Assembly (NCBI GenBank): GCA_964510375.1
Contig: CAZEBR010000001.1
Coordinates: 1-64,000, forward strand
DNA length: 64,000 bases
Direction of reading: 5' to 3'
Source: CAYLJV01 sp964510375
Lineage (GTDB): Archaea > Hadarchaeota > Hadarchaeia > Hadarchaeales > JAGGTB01
In this document: one piece after another, positions 51,493-60,321 of the stretch
Layout: every line of letters starts with the position of its first letter
Position numbering within the stretch: the stretch's first letter is position 1
Translations under genes and position numbers: made by a program
Notes under the pieces: model-generated
What the model saw: only the letters and a program-made list of their open reading frames with translations
Told to the model about the DNA's origin: nothing
The model's database searches: none

Positions 51493-51738
51493 ATGCTGTC
51501 TTTGACGTCCGAAACTGTCTCCTTGAACGACCGAAAGGACTTGGAATACAAGCTCGGCGAAATAGCGGAAAAGATCGAGGATCAAGGGAGAAAAAGACGC
51601 GTTCTGGCCGATATATTGAGAAAGGCCAAGGAAGATTTTAGGCTCCCAATGGACGATGAAGAGAAAAGCATAGTCGAGTCCGACTTGGTTTATAACGTCG
51701 AGAACTTACGGTCGCCGGCGTGGATGGCGGAGTCCTGA
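51493..51738 (+). pseudogene. nurA: nurA, N-terminal part (upstream of an apparent -1 frame break)
   Basis: 82-residue helical frame, GGAGGT before ATG 51493. It ends with N-V-E-N-L-R-S-P-A-W and stops at 51736-51738. In the neighbouring frame, bases 51699-51730 read R-E-L-T-V-A-G-V-D-G-G-V, the NurA nuclease start with its first catalytic Asp. So the helical part and nuclease domain are one gene and a base has been lost or a frameshift occurs between about 51696 and 51712. Confidence 0.7.
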
Positions 51739-52652
51739 GCAAACCTCTCCACGGGTTGGACCTGATTTTGGTCAGGGCCGTGGTCGCAATTTTTGATTAT
51801 CGAGACGGTCGCTTGGAAAACACCCATTACCACCCAAACGAAATGCCCGTCCCCGAACTCATCAACATACACGAACCCCTCGACACTAGGGAGTTGGAGG
51901 TACTGGTGGGAATGAAGAGACAACTCACGGAACTCGAGAGGGCTAAGGAGGTGGCGGCGGATGGAGGGATAGACGCCCTGATGTTGGACGGGTCAGTCGT
52001 ACCGCAGTACTCCAGCCACGTTTCCGATGAGAGGACCCGCGAGCTCTACCGAAAGCTAATCGATTCTTTTACCGAGGTTTACCGTACCTGTGAAGAAAGG
52101 GACGTTCTGCTGATGGGTGCGATTAAGGATTCTAGGAGCACGCGGTTGGTGAACGTGTTCCGAAACAAGGTTCTTCCCGAATTTATGGAAGGAACGGACC
52201 TGCCTTACCCCGATGTTTCCTCGGTGGATGAGACAAGAAACGTTCTTCAAAGCTCCCGTGACACCGCCTTTCTGGATTACCTGCTGGAAGCCGGCGAGAG
52301 GACGTTTACCTTCAAGTACGCGCAGGCTCCGGCGAACCTCTTGGAGGACCTCGGCGACTGGAGAAAGAGTATACACGCTTTTTACGTCAAGCCCGCACCC
52401 TACGACAGGCCGGTCAGGGTCGAATTCGTGAGTGGTCTGGATGAGGTGGTCGAAAGGGTCGATAAGATCGCATCGCTAGTAAATACCCTCTCCTCCGGCC
52501 ACGAAGCATGTGCCTTGCCTTCCGTACTAATCGAGGCCGATGCGAGGGCCCGGCTGGCCGAAGAGGAGATCGGCATGCTTCGGGATAACATAGCGGATAG
52601 ACTTGAGCCTTCCACTATGATGGATTTGAGAAGGGAAAGGAGGCCTTTTTAA
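51720..52652 (+). CDS. nurA: NurA nuclease domain
   Basis: 5'-3' exonuclease that works with HerA at DNA ends. From GTG 51720 the first catalytic Asp would be residue 2 (V-D-G-G-V), which shows that this start is not the native one; the true N-terminus is in the upstream frame. Second metal site A-L-M-L-D-G-S-V-V. The family length is reached only if both parts are joined (about 386 residues). Stop TAA is directly followed by the herA ATG. Confidence 0.9.
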   Translation: MDGGVLSKPLHGLDLILVRAVVAIFDYRDGRLENTHYHPNEMPVPELINIHEPLDTRELEVLVGMKRQLTELERAKEVAADGGIDALMLDGSVVPQYSSHVSDERTRELYRKLIDSFTEVYRTCEERDVLLMGAIKDSRSTRLVNVFRNKVLPEFMEGTDLPYPDVSSVDETRNVLQSSRDTAFLDYLLEAGERTFTFKYAQAPANLLEDLGDWRKSIHAFYVKPAPYDRPVRVEFVSGLDEVVERVDKIASLVNTLSSGHEACALPSVLIEADARARLAEEEIGMLRDNIADRLEPSTMMDLRRERRPF

Positions 52653-54197
52653 ATGGGACCCGAAGTCGGAACCGTGATATGCACCTCGGACGGTCCGTCC
52701 GCGGGCGATTTTTCCTTCGTCGTGACGGACAGCGGCGGCGAAGCCCCCATCCGGAGGGGTCAGTTCGTCGAACTCAGGGGATCCGAGGGAAAAGTCGTAG
52801 CACAGGTTCAGAATATACGTAAGACAAACCGTTACTTCATGCGTCCCGAGTCTGTCAAGGAGTACGAGACCGGAAAAGAATCCGTAAGCACGATTTTTCC
52901 GGCAGATCGTTGGGAGTACGTCGTCGCGGAGGCCAAGAACTCGGGGGTACAGACCGATGAGGGACTCGAACAGGTCACATATCCCGTCTCACCGGGGGAC
53001 AAGGTGTATGAAGCCGGACCCGACACGCTTTCCGGATTTCTAGGGATAGATGAGACCGGAGGCGTGAAGCTCGGACACGTCAAGCATCACGATTTACCCG
53101 CCCAACTCAACCTCACGAAGCTATTGAGAAAGCATGTTGCCATCCTTGCGATGAGCGGCGCCGGAAAAAGCTACACCGCGACGGTTCTCTTGGAGGAACT
53201 CATGGATCGTGATCCTGACGAGGGGCGAGTTGCGTCAGTCGTCGTAGACGTTCATGGAGAGTACACCTCTCTGGCGAAGTCGAACGGCGGTGGCGCGGAT
53301 TACTCGGATAGGGCTTACATAGTCAGGGGGGAGAACGTCGAGATTGGCGTTCCAAACATGCACGCCTACAGGTTCAGGGAGTTTGTTCCTGACATGTCCG
53401 GTAGCCAAGTCAGGGAACTGGACAGGGTCCTGAAGGAACTGAGATCGGAGATGAGGTCAGGCCGGGGCGAGTATGATCTGGACGACGTGATCGCCAAGGT
53501 GGAGGAGAACGGAAAGTCCCACAAGCAGCTCAAGAGGGCTCTCCTCGATAGGCTCTACGATCTCAGATCATTGGACGTGTTCGGCAAGAGCGACTATCCC
53601 GACTGGAGGGCGCTGGTGGAGCCGGGAAAGACCGCAATTCTCGATCTCAGCAGGGTCTTCGATCAACGGAAAAAGAGGGTCATCTTTACCTACTTCGCTA
53701 GGAGACTATTCAACAAGAGGAAGTCGGGCCAGGCTCCCCCCTTCGCTCTACTCTTGGAGGAGGCACACCAGTTCGCTCCATCCCAGATCTCTGCGATCTC
53801 CAGCTCCGTTCTGAAGAAGATAGCGAGGGAGGGACGGAAGTTCTATGCTTCACTCATCCTGGTAAGCCAGAGGCCCGTCAGGCTTTCCACGACGGTTCTC
53901 TCTCAGGCGAACACGAACATCCTACTCAGGGTCACGAACCCTCACGATCTGGACCATATCAAAAAGTCATCCGAGCGCATCACCAAGGACACGGCTAGCA
54001 TGATATCCTCGCTTCCGGTCGGACAGGCGCTAGTCGTTGGAGAGGCGGTAAACCATCCAATATTCGTGGACGTCAGGGAGAGGAGGTCGAAGGAACCGGA
54101 TCACGGTACGAGCTTGGAGGAGGTGGCCCAGAAATATGAAGAAGAGCATGAAAAGAGCCCTGATCAGGGCCAGGAAGGAATTAAGGCCTTCGTTTAA
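52653..54197 (+). CDS. herA: HerA bipolar DNA helicase/translocase
   Basis: 514 residues. N-terminal beta-barrel (HAS) domain about 1-130, then FtsK-like ATPase with Walker A M-S-G-A-G-K-S-Y-T (about 166-174), Walker B F-A-L-L-L-E-E-A-H, and the arginine-finger-type region L-V-S-Q-R-P. C-terminal P-I-F-V-D-V-R-E-R is typical. A hexameric pump that drives NurA for end resection in recombination repair. Immediate neighbour of nurA with no spacing. Mre11 and Rad50 genes are not beside it here. Confidence 0.95.
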   Translation: MGPEVGTVICTSDGPSAGDFSFVVTDSGGEAPIRRGQFVELRGSEGKVVAQVQNIRKTNRYFMRPESVKEYETGKESVSTIFPADRWEYVVAEAKNSGVQTDEGLEQVTYPVSPGDKVYEAGPDTLSGFLGIDETGGVKLGHVKHHDLPAQLNLTKLLRKHVAILAMSGAGKSYTATVLLEELMDRDPDEGRVASVVVDVHGEYTSLAKSNGGGADYSDRAYIVRGENVEIGVPNMHAYRFREFVPDMSGSQVRELDRVLKELRSEMRSGRGEYDLDDVIAKVEENGKSHKQLKRALLDRLYDLRSLDVFGKSDYPDWRALVEPGKTAILDLSRVFDQRKKRVIFTYFARRLFNKRKSGQAPPFALLLEEAHQFAPSQISAISSSVLKKIAREGRKFYASLILVSQRPVRLSTTVLSQANTNILLRVTNPHDLDHIKKSSERITKDTASMISSLPVGQALVVGEAVNHPIFVDVRERRSKEPDHGTSLEEVAQKYEEEHEKSPDQGQEGIKAFV

Positions 54198-54273
54198 TAT
54201 GCTTAGAGATATATCCTAATCCTGAGCAGGTTTAAGGATTATAAAAATCATTTATTTTTCCTATAACTGGTTC

Positions 54274-54408
54274 GTGGTCAATCTAATTCCGATAGGCGGT
54301 ATCAAGTTATTTGGATTGGGTTTGATTTATTGGTTGGTTCGCATTGCGGAGGAAGCCATGGACTCCAGTATAGATGACCTTTTTGCCTTTGAGGATGAAG
54401 AAGAGTGA
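54274..54408 (+). CDS. possible small membrane protein (44 residues)
   Basis: GTG 54274 to TGA 54406-54408. One hydrophobic helix (I-P-I-G-G-I-K-L-F-G-L-G-L-I-Y-W-L-V) and an acidic end (D-D-L-F-A-F-E-D-E-E-E). ATTATAAAAA at 54238 fits a TATA box. A start at ATG 54358 (GGAGGA 4 bases before) would leave only 16 residues. The stop is 2 bases from the btuD stop on the other strand. No family recognised. Confidence 0.4.
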   Translation: MVNLIPIGGIKLFGLGLIYWLVRIAEEAMDSSIDDLFAFEDEEE

Positions 54409-54409
54409 T

Positions 54410-55681
54410 CTAATCAGTCCTTTCAAGTTTGAGAAGACAGGAGAGAGCTTCTTCCATGTCTTTGACTATGATGGCTTCTTTTTCCAGAGAAGAAAAGATT
54501 TCTTTTGCCTCACCGTCTGTGAAATCCTTTTCGTCTATGGGAGTGTTTTTGATAACTAAGGTGGGTTTGTGTTTTGCTATCTCCTCTGCCAGCTTCAGAT
54601 TTTTTAAATTTCCTCTGCCGAAGGGCATCTCCGTGAGTACTACCGCATCCGACTTTTCGGCAAGTTCTCTGTTTTTTCGATTTTTGTTTTCCGGTATCGC
54701 CGCGAACGGGGAACATTCAACCGTCTCGATTCCTAGTCGACGGGCTTCCGTGTAGTCGTCGTCCATGGGGGAGAGTACTCCAGCTGAAACTGTGAAACCC
54801 TTTCTCTTAAGAGAGTGCATCAATGAACTTCCGGTGCCGCCCCCGCATATAAAATGTACTCTGAAATCCTTTTTCGCTCCGGTTTTCGTGTCCGTCGCCC
54901 TAGAAACCGGAGTTACGTAAAGGGAATTTGTTTCTGGGACCCTTCTTATTGATACTTCAGCTCCATAGACTTCTTTGATGTTCTCTTCGGTCAGGACTTC
55001 TGGGGGGTCGCCCTTGGCATATATTTTCCCGTCTTTGAGCAGAATTAGAAAATCACAGTATCTTCCTGCCGTGTTCAGGTCATGGAAGGTAGTTATGGTG
55101 CATTTATCCTGTTCCTTTGTCAGATTTTTCAATAGGTCCAGGATCACCATTTGATTGCTGACGTCGAGGTGGTTCGTGGGTTCGTCAAGAAGGATTACCG
55201 ACGGCTCCTGAGCAAGTGCCTTGGCGATTATGACCCTCTGCTTTTCCCCGCCCGATAGTTCGTTGAAGTCGCGCGAATGGAGCCGCCAGGTGTCGGTTAT
55301 TTCCATGGCCCTCTTTACTACGGACATGTCTTCCTCCCCTTCGTCTTCCAACGGACCGAGATGAGGCGTTCGACCTAAAGTAACCATTTCGAGTGCGGTA
55401 AAAGAGTAGTTGGAGTCGAATTCCTGAGGTACTGTGGCCATGTCCCGGGCGATTTCCTTCTGTTTTGCCCTGCCGATATCTTTTCCGTTTAAGTAGACGG
55501 CTCCTTTCATCGGATTTAGGATTTGGTTTATCGTTTTTAGAAGGGTAGTTTTTCCGGAGGCATTTGGACCTATTATACCGACAAAATCTCCCTTCTCGAC
55601 GGAAAAATCCGCTCCGCGGAGCACTTCGGTGTCCCCGTATCCAGAGGTCAGATTTTCGACTGACAGTCTATCTTCGGACAC
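54410..55681 (-). CDS. btuD: cobalamin/iron-siderophore ABC importer ATPase with C-terminal extension (BtuD)
   Basis: 423 residues. ABC domain 1-255: Walker A G-P-N-A-S-G-K-T-T-L-L, signature L-S-G-G-E-K-Q-R, Walker B V-I-L-L-D-E-P-T-N-H-L-D. Then about 150 residues of a separate domain beginning H-F-I-C-G-G-G-T-G-S-S-L-M, Rossmann-like, also seen in other archaeal cobalamin-type BtuD proteins. Third gene of the btuF-btuC-btuD operon; starts 12 bases after btuC. B12 is the likely cargo, but iron chelates are possible. Confidence 0.88.
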   Translation of the reverse strand: MSEDRLSVENLTSGYGDTEVLRGADFSVEKGDFVGIIGPNASGKTTLLKTINQILNPMKGAVYLNGKDIGRAKQKEIARDMATVPQEFDSNYSFTALEMVTLGRTPHLGPLEDEGEEDMSVVKRAMEITDTWRLHSRDFNELSGGEKQRVIIAKALAQEPSVILLDEPTNHLDVSNQMVILDLLKNLTKEQDKCTITTFHDLNTAGRYCDFLILLKDGKIYAKGDPPEVLTEENIKEVYGAEVSIRRVPETNSLYVTPVSRATDTKTGAKKDFRVHFICGGGTGSSLMHSLKRKGFTVSAGVLSPMDDDYTEARRLGIETVECSPFAAIPENKNRKNRELAEKSDAVVLTEMPFGRGNLKNLKLAEEIAKHKPTLVIKNTPIDEKDFTDGEAKEIFSSLEKEAIIVKDMEEALSCLLKLERTD

Positions 55682-55692
55682 TCATATCACCG

Positions 55693-56760
55693 TTAGAAAG
55701 AATATTTTTTCCTCCTCAAAAGGTAAATGAAGAAGGGAACTCCCGCCATCGCCGTTATTATCCCCACGGGCAGATCCTCGGGTTGTAGCGCGACGCGCGC
55801 GACCGCATCAGCCCAGACCAGAAATATCCCGCCACCGAGTGCGGAAGCGGGTATCAGAATACGGTGATCCGAACCGATCAAAATCCTCATCATATGTGGT
55901 ACGATAAGCCCCACGAATCCGATTATTCCGCTGACTGAAACCGCTGCCGATGTTATCAATGTTGAGAATATCAGTAAGGTCTTTTTCGTCCTTTCGACGT
56001 CGATACCGAGTTGGTGGGCCTGTTCTTCGCCGAGCAACATGACGTTCAGTCCTCGGCTGAAGTAGTAGATTACTCCCGATCCCACGACGGTAAAGGGCGC
56101 GATTATGAGGACGTGGGTCCAGTTTTTTGCCCACAGGCCCCCCATCGTCCAATAAACCATTCCGTGGAGGTCTTCTGCGCCCGTGTACATGATCAGACGC
56201 ACGGTGGCGTTGAGGAAGAAGCTGACCGCTATTCCAGTTAGCAGGAGGACGCCTATCGGGAGTCTCCCTTTGATTTTGGCCACATTGTACACTAATAAAA
56301 TGGCTCCCAGACCGAATAAGAAGCTCATAAATGGTTTGGTGTAAAAGCCGAAAAAGTTCAAATTAAAAGCAATCGATGATACCGCTCCGAGCGCGGCTCC
56401 CGATGAAACTCCGACCGTGTAGGGCTCCGCCATTGGATTTCTGAAAATTCCCTGAATCGTCGTTCCGGCAACTCCTAACGATGCTCCGACGAAGACACCG
56501 ACGATTACTCTAGGTAGTCTGACCTGTAGGACAATCGATTTAGCGCCCGCCGAAGAGGTTTCGGAAAAAAGGAGGTCCACGAGGGGGATCCGATTCAGTA
56601 TAATTTTGGCTGAAAGAATCGGGGAGATTTCGTAAGGACCTATTGTAGTCGAGATCACTACAGTTAAGCAAAGAACTATAATTAGGGTTATGATTATCCA
56701 GCGCCAGTGGACCAGCCTTTGCCGCCAAATCTCCAGCGCGCTTTCCTTTTTTTGAGACAT
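55693..56760 (-). CDS. btuC: FecCD/BtuC-family permease
   Basis: 355 residues, about ten membrane helices. Family blocks: R-L-P-R-V-I-V-G-V-F-V-G-A-S-L-G-V-A-G, N-P-M-A-E-P-Y-T-V-G-V-S-S-G-A, and G-F-V-G-L-I-V-P-H. Forms the pore with BtuD. Second gene of the operon. Confidence 0.9.
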   Translation of the reverse strand: MSQKKESALEIWRQRLVHWRWIIITLIIVLCLTVVISTTIGPYEISPILSAKIILNRIPLVDLLFSETSSAGAKSIVLQVRLPRVIVGVFVGASLGVAGTTIQGIFRNPMAEPYTVGVSSGAALGAVSSIAFNLNFFGFYTKPFMSFLFGLGAILLVYNVAKIKGRLPIGVLLLTGIAVSFFLNATVRLIMYTGAEDLHGMVYWTMGGLWAKNWTHVLIIAPFTVVGSGVIYYFSRGLNVMLLGEEQAHQLGIDVERTKKTLLIFSTLITSAAVSVSGIIGFVGLIVPHMMRILIGSDHRILIPASALGGGIFLVWADAVARVALQPEDLPVGIITAMAGVPFFIYLLRRKKYSF

Positions 56761-56895
56761 TACAGTTCTTCCCTCTATTTTGATAATTTTCTGCTTCCCG
56801 AGCTTCGATCTGAATAAGAAGAGAGGAAAAGGGATACATTCTCATTGGCACCCCTTTCCGTCTCAATATGGAAGTAGTTGTTAGCAGTCATATGC

Positions 56896-57897
56896 CTACT
56901 CGCTCACTTCTGGAATTTCTGTGTAGGAGAGAGAGGGTTTTTCGAACATGTCCGGGTGTAAGATATAACTCAGGACTTTAACCGCGTCTGCAAGCCTCGG
57001 TCCGGGCCGGCTGAAGATATTTTTTGGAACACTGTAGACTTGATTATCTTTAATTGCTTCGACCTCGCTGAAGCCGGGTGTATTTTTGACTTCTTCTACG
57101 GTCTTTCCGGAATGGGGAGGGACCATATAGAATTCTGGGTCCCGGCCGATCACTGTTTCCTTACTGACTGAAATATACCCTTTTTTGTCATCAAAGATGT
57201 TTTGGCCTCCACATATTTCGACTATACTGTCGATGAAGGTGTCGGAACCCATGGTGTAGATTGGGTCCCACCAGACTTGCCAGAATACTCCGGGTCTTTC
57301 GCTCGCGTCTAGATTCTCCGTTCTTTCTTCAACCTCTTGAATTTCCTCTCTCATGTTTTCAGCAATCTCTTTGGCGGTTTTCGAGGCCCCGATGGACTTT
57401 CCAATCGTTTCTATGTCGCTAATTGCATCGGGGATGTTTTCACCTTTGAAGCACAGGACCGGTATTCCGACCTGCTCGAGCTTCTGCACCCGAGATTTCG
57501 TGACCGACTGGTATCCTCCTACGATGATCAGGTCCGGATTTGTACCGATGACCTTTTCGACGCTGGGCTTGGAATATTCCCCGATTATTTCCAAGCTGCC
57601 GTTTTCCTTTCCTTCTTCCACTTCCGGGGGATAGTCGGCGTAGCTATCCACTCCGACAACTCGGTCACCGGCTCCCAAAGCGAAGACTATCTCCGTGGTG
57701 ACTGGAGTTATACAAACGATGTTTTCCGGCCTCCGAGTAATTTCGACGTTCTCTCCCCTGTCGTCCGTCACTGTTATCGGGAATTCAACACTCTTTTCCT
57801 CTTCATTCTGCCCGCCGATAAGATTGTAAGCACCGACAGCTGAAACCACTAAAACGAGTACTATGGCGAGGTAGGCCGCTTTCTTTTTTCCGTCCAT
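56896..57897 (-). CDS. btuF: cobalamin-type periplasmic-binding protein (BtuF-like)
   Basis: About 333 residues from ATG 57897; TTG 57930 falls inside the palindromic operator and is less likely. Signal/anchor about 6-25. Class III solute-binding fold: R-R-P-E-N-I-V-C-I-T-P-V-T-T-E-I-V-F-A-L-G, P-D-L-I-I-V-G-G-Y, V-K-N-T-P-G-F-S-E-V in the C-terminal lobe. First gene of the importer operon, 135 bases ahead of btuC. Confidence 0.88.
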   Translation of the reverse strand: MDGKKKAAYLAIVLVLVVSAVGAYNLIGGQNEEEKSVEFPITVTDDRGENVEITRRPENIVCITPVTTEIVFALGAGDRVVGVDSYADYPPEVEEGKENGSLEIIGEYSKPSVEKVIGTNPDLIIVGGYQSVTKSRVQKLEQVGIPVLCFKGENIPDAISDIETIGKSIGASKTAKEIAENMREEIQEVEERTENLDASERPGVFWQVWWDPIYTMGSDTFIDSIVEICGGQNIFDDKKGYISVSKETVIGRDPEFYMVPPHSGKTVEEVKNTPGFSEVEAIKDNQVYSVPKNIFSRPGPRLADAVKVLSYILHPDMFEKPSLSYTEIPEVSE

Positions 57898-57913
57898 GCT
57901 GTTTGCCCTTTTG

Positions 57914-57941
57914 TTGGATTTTTTATCCAACTAGTTGGATA
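57914..57941 (-). promoter_or_regulatory. 18-base perfect palindrome with third half-site upstream of btuF
   Basis: TATCCAACTAGTTGGATA (57924-57941) is a perfect palindrome. TTGGAT half-sites occur at 57914-57919, 57925-57930 (as ATCCAA) and 57935-57940, about one helical turn apart. They lie 17-44 bases before the ATG, so a bound repressor would block transcription. It could answer to cobalamin or metal. I saw no copy elsewhere. Confidence 0.65.
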
Positions 57942-58065
57942 GTATGTCCAGCCTTTTTTAAGTTTTACCGGATTTATCCCGCGAAATTTGTTAAGTCACA
58001 AATTGAATTTTCGACATCTGACTTCTTTGAAGCACGGAACAGAATCTCTGAGCTTTCGTTAAGGT

Positions 58066-58695
58066 TCAGAATCCGCGGGTTCTTCTCAAAACAAGGTAAA
58101 ACCCAAGGGCTACAGGGATCATGACGAGCCCGATCATAATCCACTGAACTCCCGGAGAATCAATATTGGCAGAGGAGGGATCGGGATCATTTGTTGATCC
58201 TTCTGAATTTTCTTTTCCGATCATGCTCAACAGCTCATTCTCGTGAATTATCCCAACATGGTAAGATTTGACTTGCCCGTTCTCGACCACGAAGGTTGTA
58301 GGCGTGCCCTCCACACCGTACTCTCGGGCAACTCCCGGGGCCTGAATTATAGGCCATTCGAACTGGTAGTCAGTTTTGAATTTTTCAAGATCTTCCCTCG
58401 AGTAGTATGACCCTGTTTCCACAGAGAGAAAACTCACACCCCTACTTTCGGAAATTTCGTTCCTTGCCTTTTTCCATTCGTCGATCTCTCTCTGACAGGG
58501 CTCGCACCCAATGTTCATAAAGTTTAGAATCAGAGTCTCGTTTTCATAATCCTCAAGACTTACCGACTCTTCCTGGGTCTTGACGGTGAACTCTGGAGCT
58601 TTTTCGCCGACCGATGGTTTTTCCAAAGCCCGCACGGTCGGAGTCGAGAGGAAAAGGACCACCATGGCCAAAACGCAAAAGATTCTTTTCTTCAA
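58066..58695 (-). CDS. membrane-anchored TlpA/ResA-like thioredoxin
   Basis: About 209 residues from TTG 58695 (AGGAGG 7 bases upstream). Signal anchor, thioredoxin fold with G-C-E-P-C (CxxC), cis-Pro in G-T-P-T-T-F, and a C-terminal membrane helix near the end. Exposed to the outside; keeps cysteines reduced or exchanges disulfides. Second gene after CcdA-like. Confidence 0.86.
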   Translation of the reverse strand: MKKRIFCVLAMVVLFLSTPTVRALEKPSVGEKAPEFTVKTQEESVSLEDYENETLILNFMNIGCEPCQREIDEWKKARNEISESRGVSFLSVETGSYYSREDLEKFKTDYQFEWPIIQAPGVAREYGVEGTPTTFVVENGQVKSYHVGIIHENELLSMIGKENSEGSTNDPDPSSANIDSPGVQWIMIGLVMIPVALGFYLVLRRTRGF

Positions 58696-58749
58696 AACTA
58701 TTCCTCCTCTTTTTCTTAAACGAAACCTTTCTTTTAAACACCTCAATCC

Positions 58750-59898
58750 TTACAGGGTCGTGAAAAGGTACAGGCTCAAGGCAAGGATCACGAGGCCGGA
58801 GACGAGCTCCACACGCTCCCTGTTATCCCTCCACCATTTCTTCGCACGAACCCTCTTACCCGACAGGAAGCACGTCCCGAGCAAGATTGCTAGAAACGGA
58901 ATTATGAAAATAAAATTGTAGAGGAGCAATAACGGCACTCCCAAGATGGGAGATTTTGAAATGAAGCTGATGGCCACGAAATAAGGTCCAGAGGTGCACG
59001 GGAGCAGTAACAGGGACGTGGCTAGGCCGAAAATGAAAGCTCCCAACATCCCCTCGTCAAATCTTTCAAGAAGACCTCCGGAACCCATCCCCTCTTTGGC
59101 CTTTTCGCTAAACGAGTCCGGAGTCAGTGTAATTCCGTGATTGAGGAAATAATTAGAAGCCTCCAACAGACCGACTGCAATTCCAAAAACCACGACGAGA
59201 TACCTGACTCCCGGAACCGTGGACACTATCTTCCTCAACCCGAACCCGAGGCCGAGATAGGTCAGGAAAACTCCAAAAACAAAACAAAGGCCAAGTTTCA
59301 GAGGGGAGGAGAGCCGGATGGCGACAACCGTGAGAAACACTAAGAACAGGGTTAGGGCGCACGGGTTTACAGAATCGGCGAAAGCAGCCGTCACCACGGG
59401 AAGGAGCAGACTCGTGAACGTAGGGCTTTCCGGATCCACTTCTCGAAGGAACAGTTTTTCCACGTACTCGGAATTCTTCAACCGGTTATTCTCCCTATTA
59501 TAGTAGGCACGTTTTTGGTCGGTCGGTTGATTTTTCCAAAAATTTTCGTCAGAGAAAAGATCACAGTACCCGCCGGTCACAATCCTTAACTCCCCATCCT
59601 GAAACACCCCAACTAGGGGTGTATCCCCCCGCCTTCCTGGAAAGACCGTCGAGTAGATCCCGTCAAAATATTTAGAATTTGCATTTTCCGAAAGGGAATA
59701 GAAAACTATAGAACTCTCCCCGTACACGTCCTCCAACGTCTTTTCGACCCTCTCGCAAGAAGAGCAAAACTCGTCACCAAACACCACCACTTTCGAACCA
59801 GATTCACCTCGAGATCCGGCCCCAGCGACAGGTAAAACGAGCAGAGAAACCAAGAAAACCAACATGAGAGTGGATACGATTTTTTCCCGATTTATCAT
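58750..59898 (-). CDS. CcdA/DsbD-like transmembrane thiol reductase with external thioredoxin-like domain
   Basis: About 382 residues from ATG 59898. Signal peptide, then a thioredoxin-like domain with F-C-S-S-C (about residues 40-44), then six or more membrane helices with cysteines in S-V-N-P-C-A-L-T and L-L-P-C-T-S-G-P-Y, the paired transmembrane Cys of CcdA. Passes electrons from the cytoplasm to external thiols. Operon with TlpA-like, 54 bases apart. It lies upstream of a large Cys-rich secreted protein gene. Confidence 0.85.
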   Translation of the reverse strand: MINREKIVSTLMLVFLVSLLVLPVAGAGSRGESGSKVVVFGDEFCSSCERVEKTLEDVYGESSIVFYSLSENANSKYFDGIYSTVFPGRRGDTPLVGVFQDGELRIVTGGYCDLFSDENFWKNQPTDQKRAYYNRENNRLKNSEYVEKLFLREVDPESPTFTSLLLPVVTAAFADSVNPCALTLFLVFLTVVAIRLSSPLKLGLCFVFGVFLTYLGLGFGLRKIVSTVPGVRYLVVVFGIAVGLLEASNYFLNHGITLTPDSFSEKAKEGMGSGGLLERFDEGMLGAFIFGLATSLLLLPCTSGPYFVAISFISKSPILGVPLLLLYNFIFIIPFLAILLGTCFLSGKRVRAKKWWRDNRERVELVSGLVILALSLYLFTTL

Positions 59899-60039
59899 TT
59901 TATCCCAGTTTATGTCCTCGAGTTTCTTTTCCAAAATGATACTAATAAGGTTACAAAAAATCGAAAAGAACTTTGTTTTTGTTATGGGTGTAACAAAAAT
60001 TAGACTAGGCCTCAAACGAAAACTGTTTATCTCTCAATT

Positions 60040-60321
60040 CTATTTTTTGTATGCGTTTTTTCTGTGAAAAATGGATAAAAACCTGATCTCTCCACCCAAG
60101 ATGTCGAAAAATGCTCGATAATCACCGATCCTTAATCTCCAGACACGCTTTTCGGGAATGTATTTTGTACTACCGTGCTGTCTCGGGTCGATAGAATAAT
60201 CGTTCACTTGTTTACCGAACTCTCGAAGTTTTTTCAGAACCCTCTCCCTGGTCTCGCTCGGCAGTTTTTCAAGATTTTCGTCAAATTTTTGAGTACGGGT
60301 GAGTTTAAAAGAGCTCGTCAA
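60040..60321 (-). CDS. RelE/ParE-family toxin
   Basis: About 93 residues from TTG 60321, preceded by AGAGGGG; a longer frame runs to 60387 but lies within the antitoxin gene. F-K-L-T-R-T-Q-K-F near the start, R-V-W-R-L-R-I-G-D-Y-R-A-F-F-D in the middle, F-L-S-I-F-H-R-K at the end: the usual mRNA-interferase fold. It overlaps the antitoxin stop by 17 bases. Confidence 0.8.
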   Translation of the reverse strand: MTSSFKLTRTQKFDENLEKLPSETRERVLKKLREFGKQVNDYSIDPRQHGSTKYIPEKRVWRLRIGDYRAFFDILGGEIRFLSIFHRKNAYKK

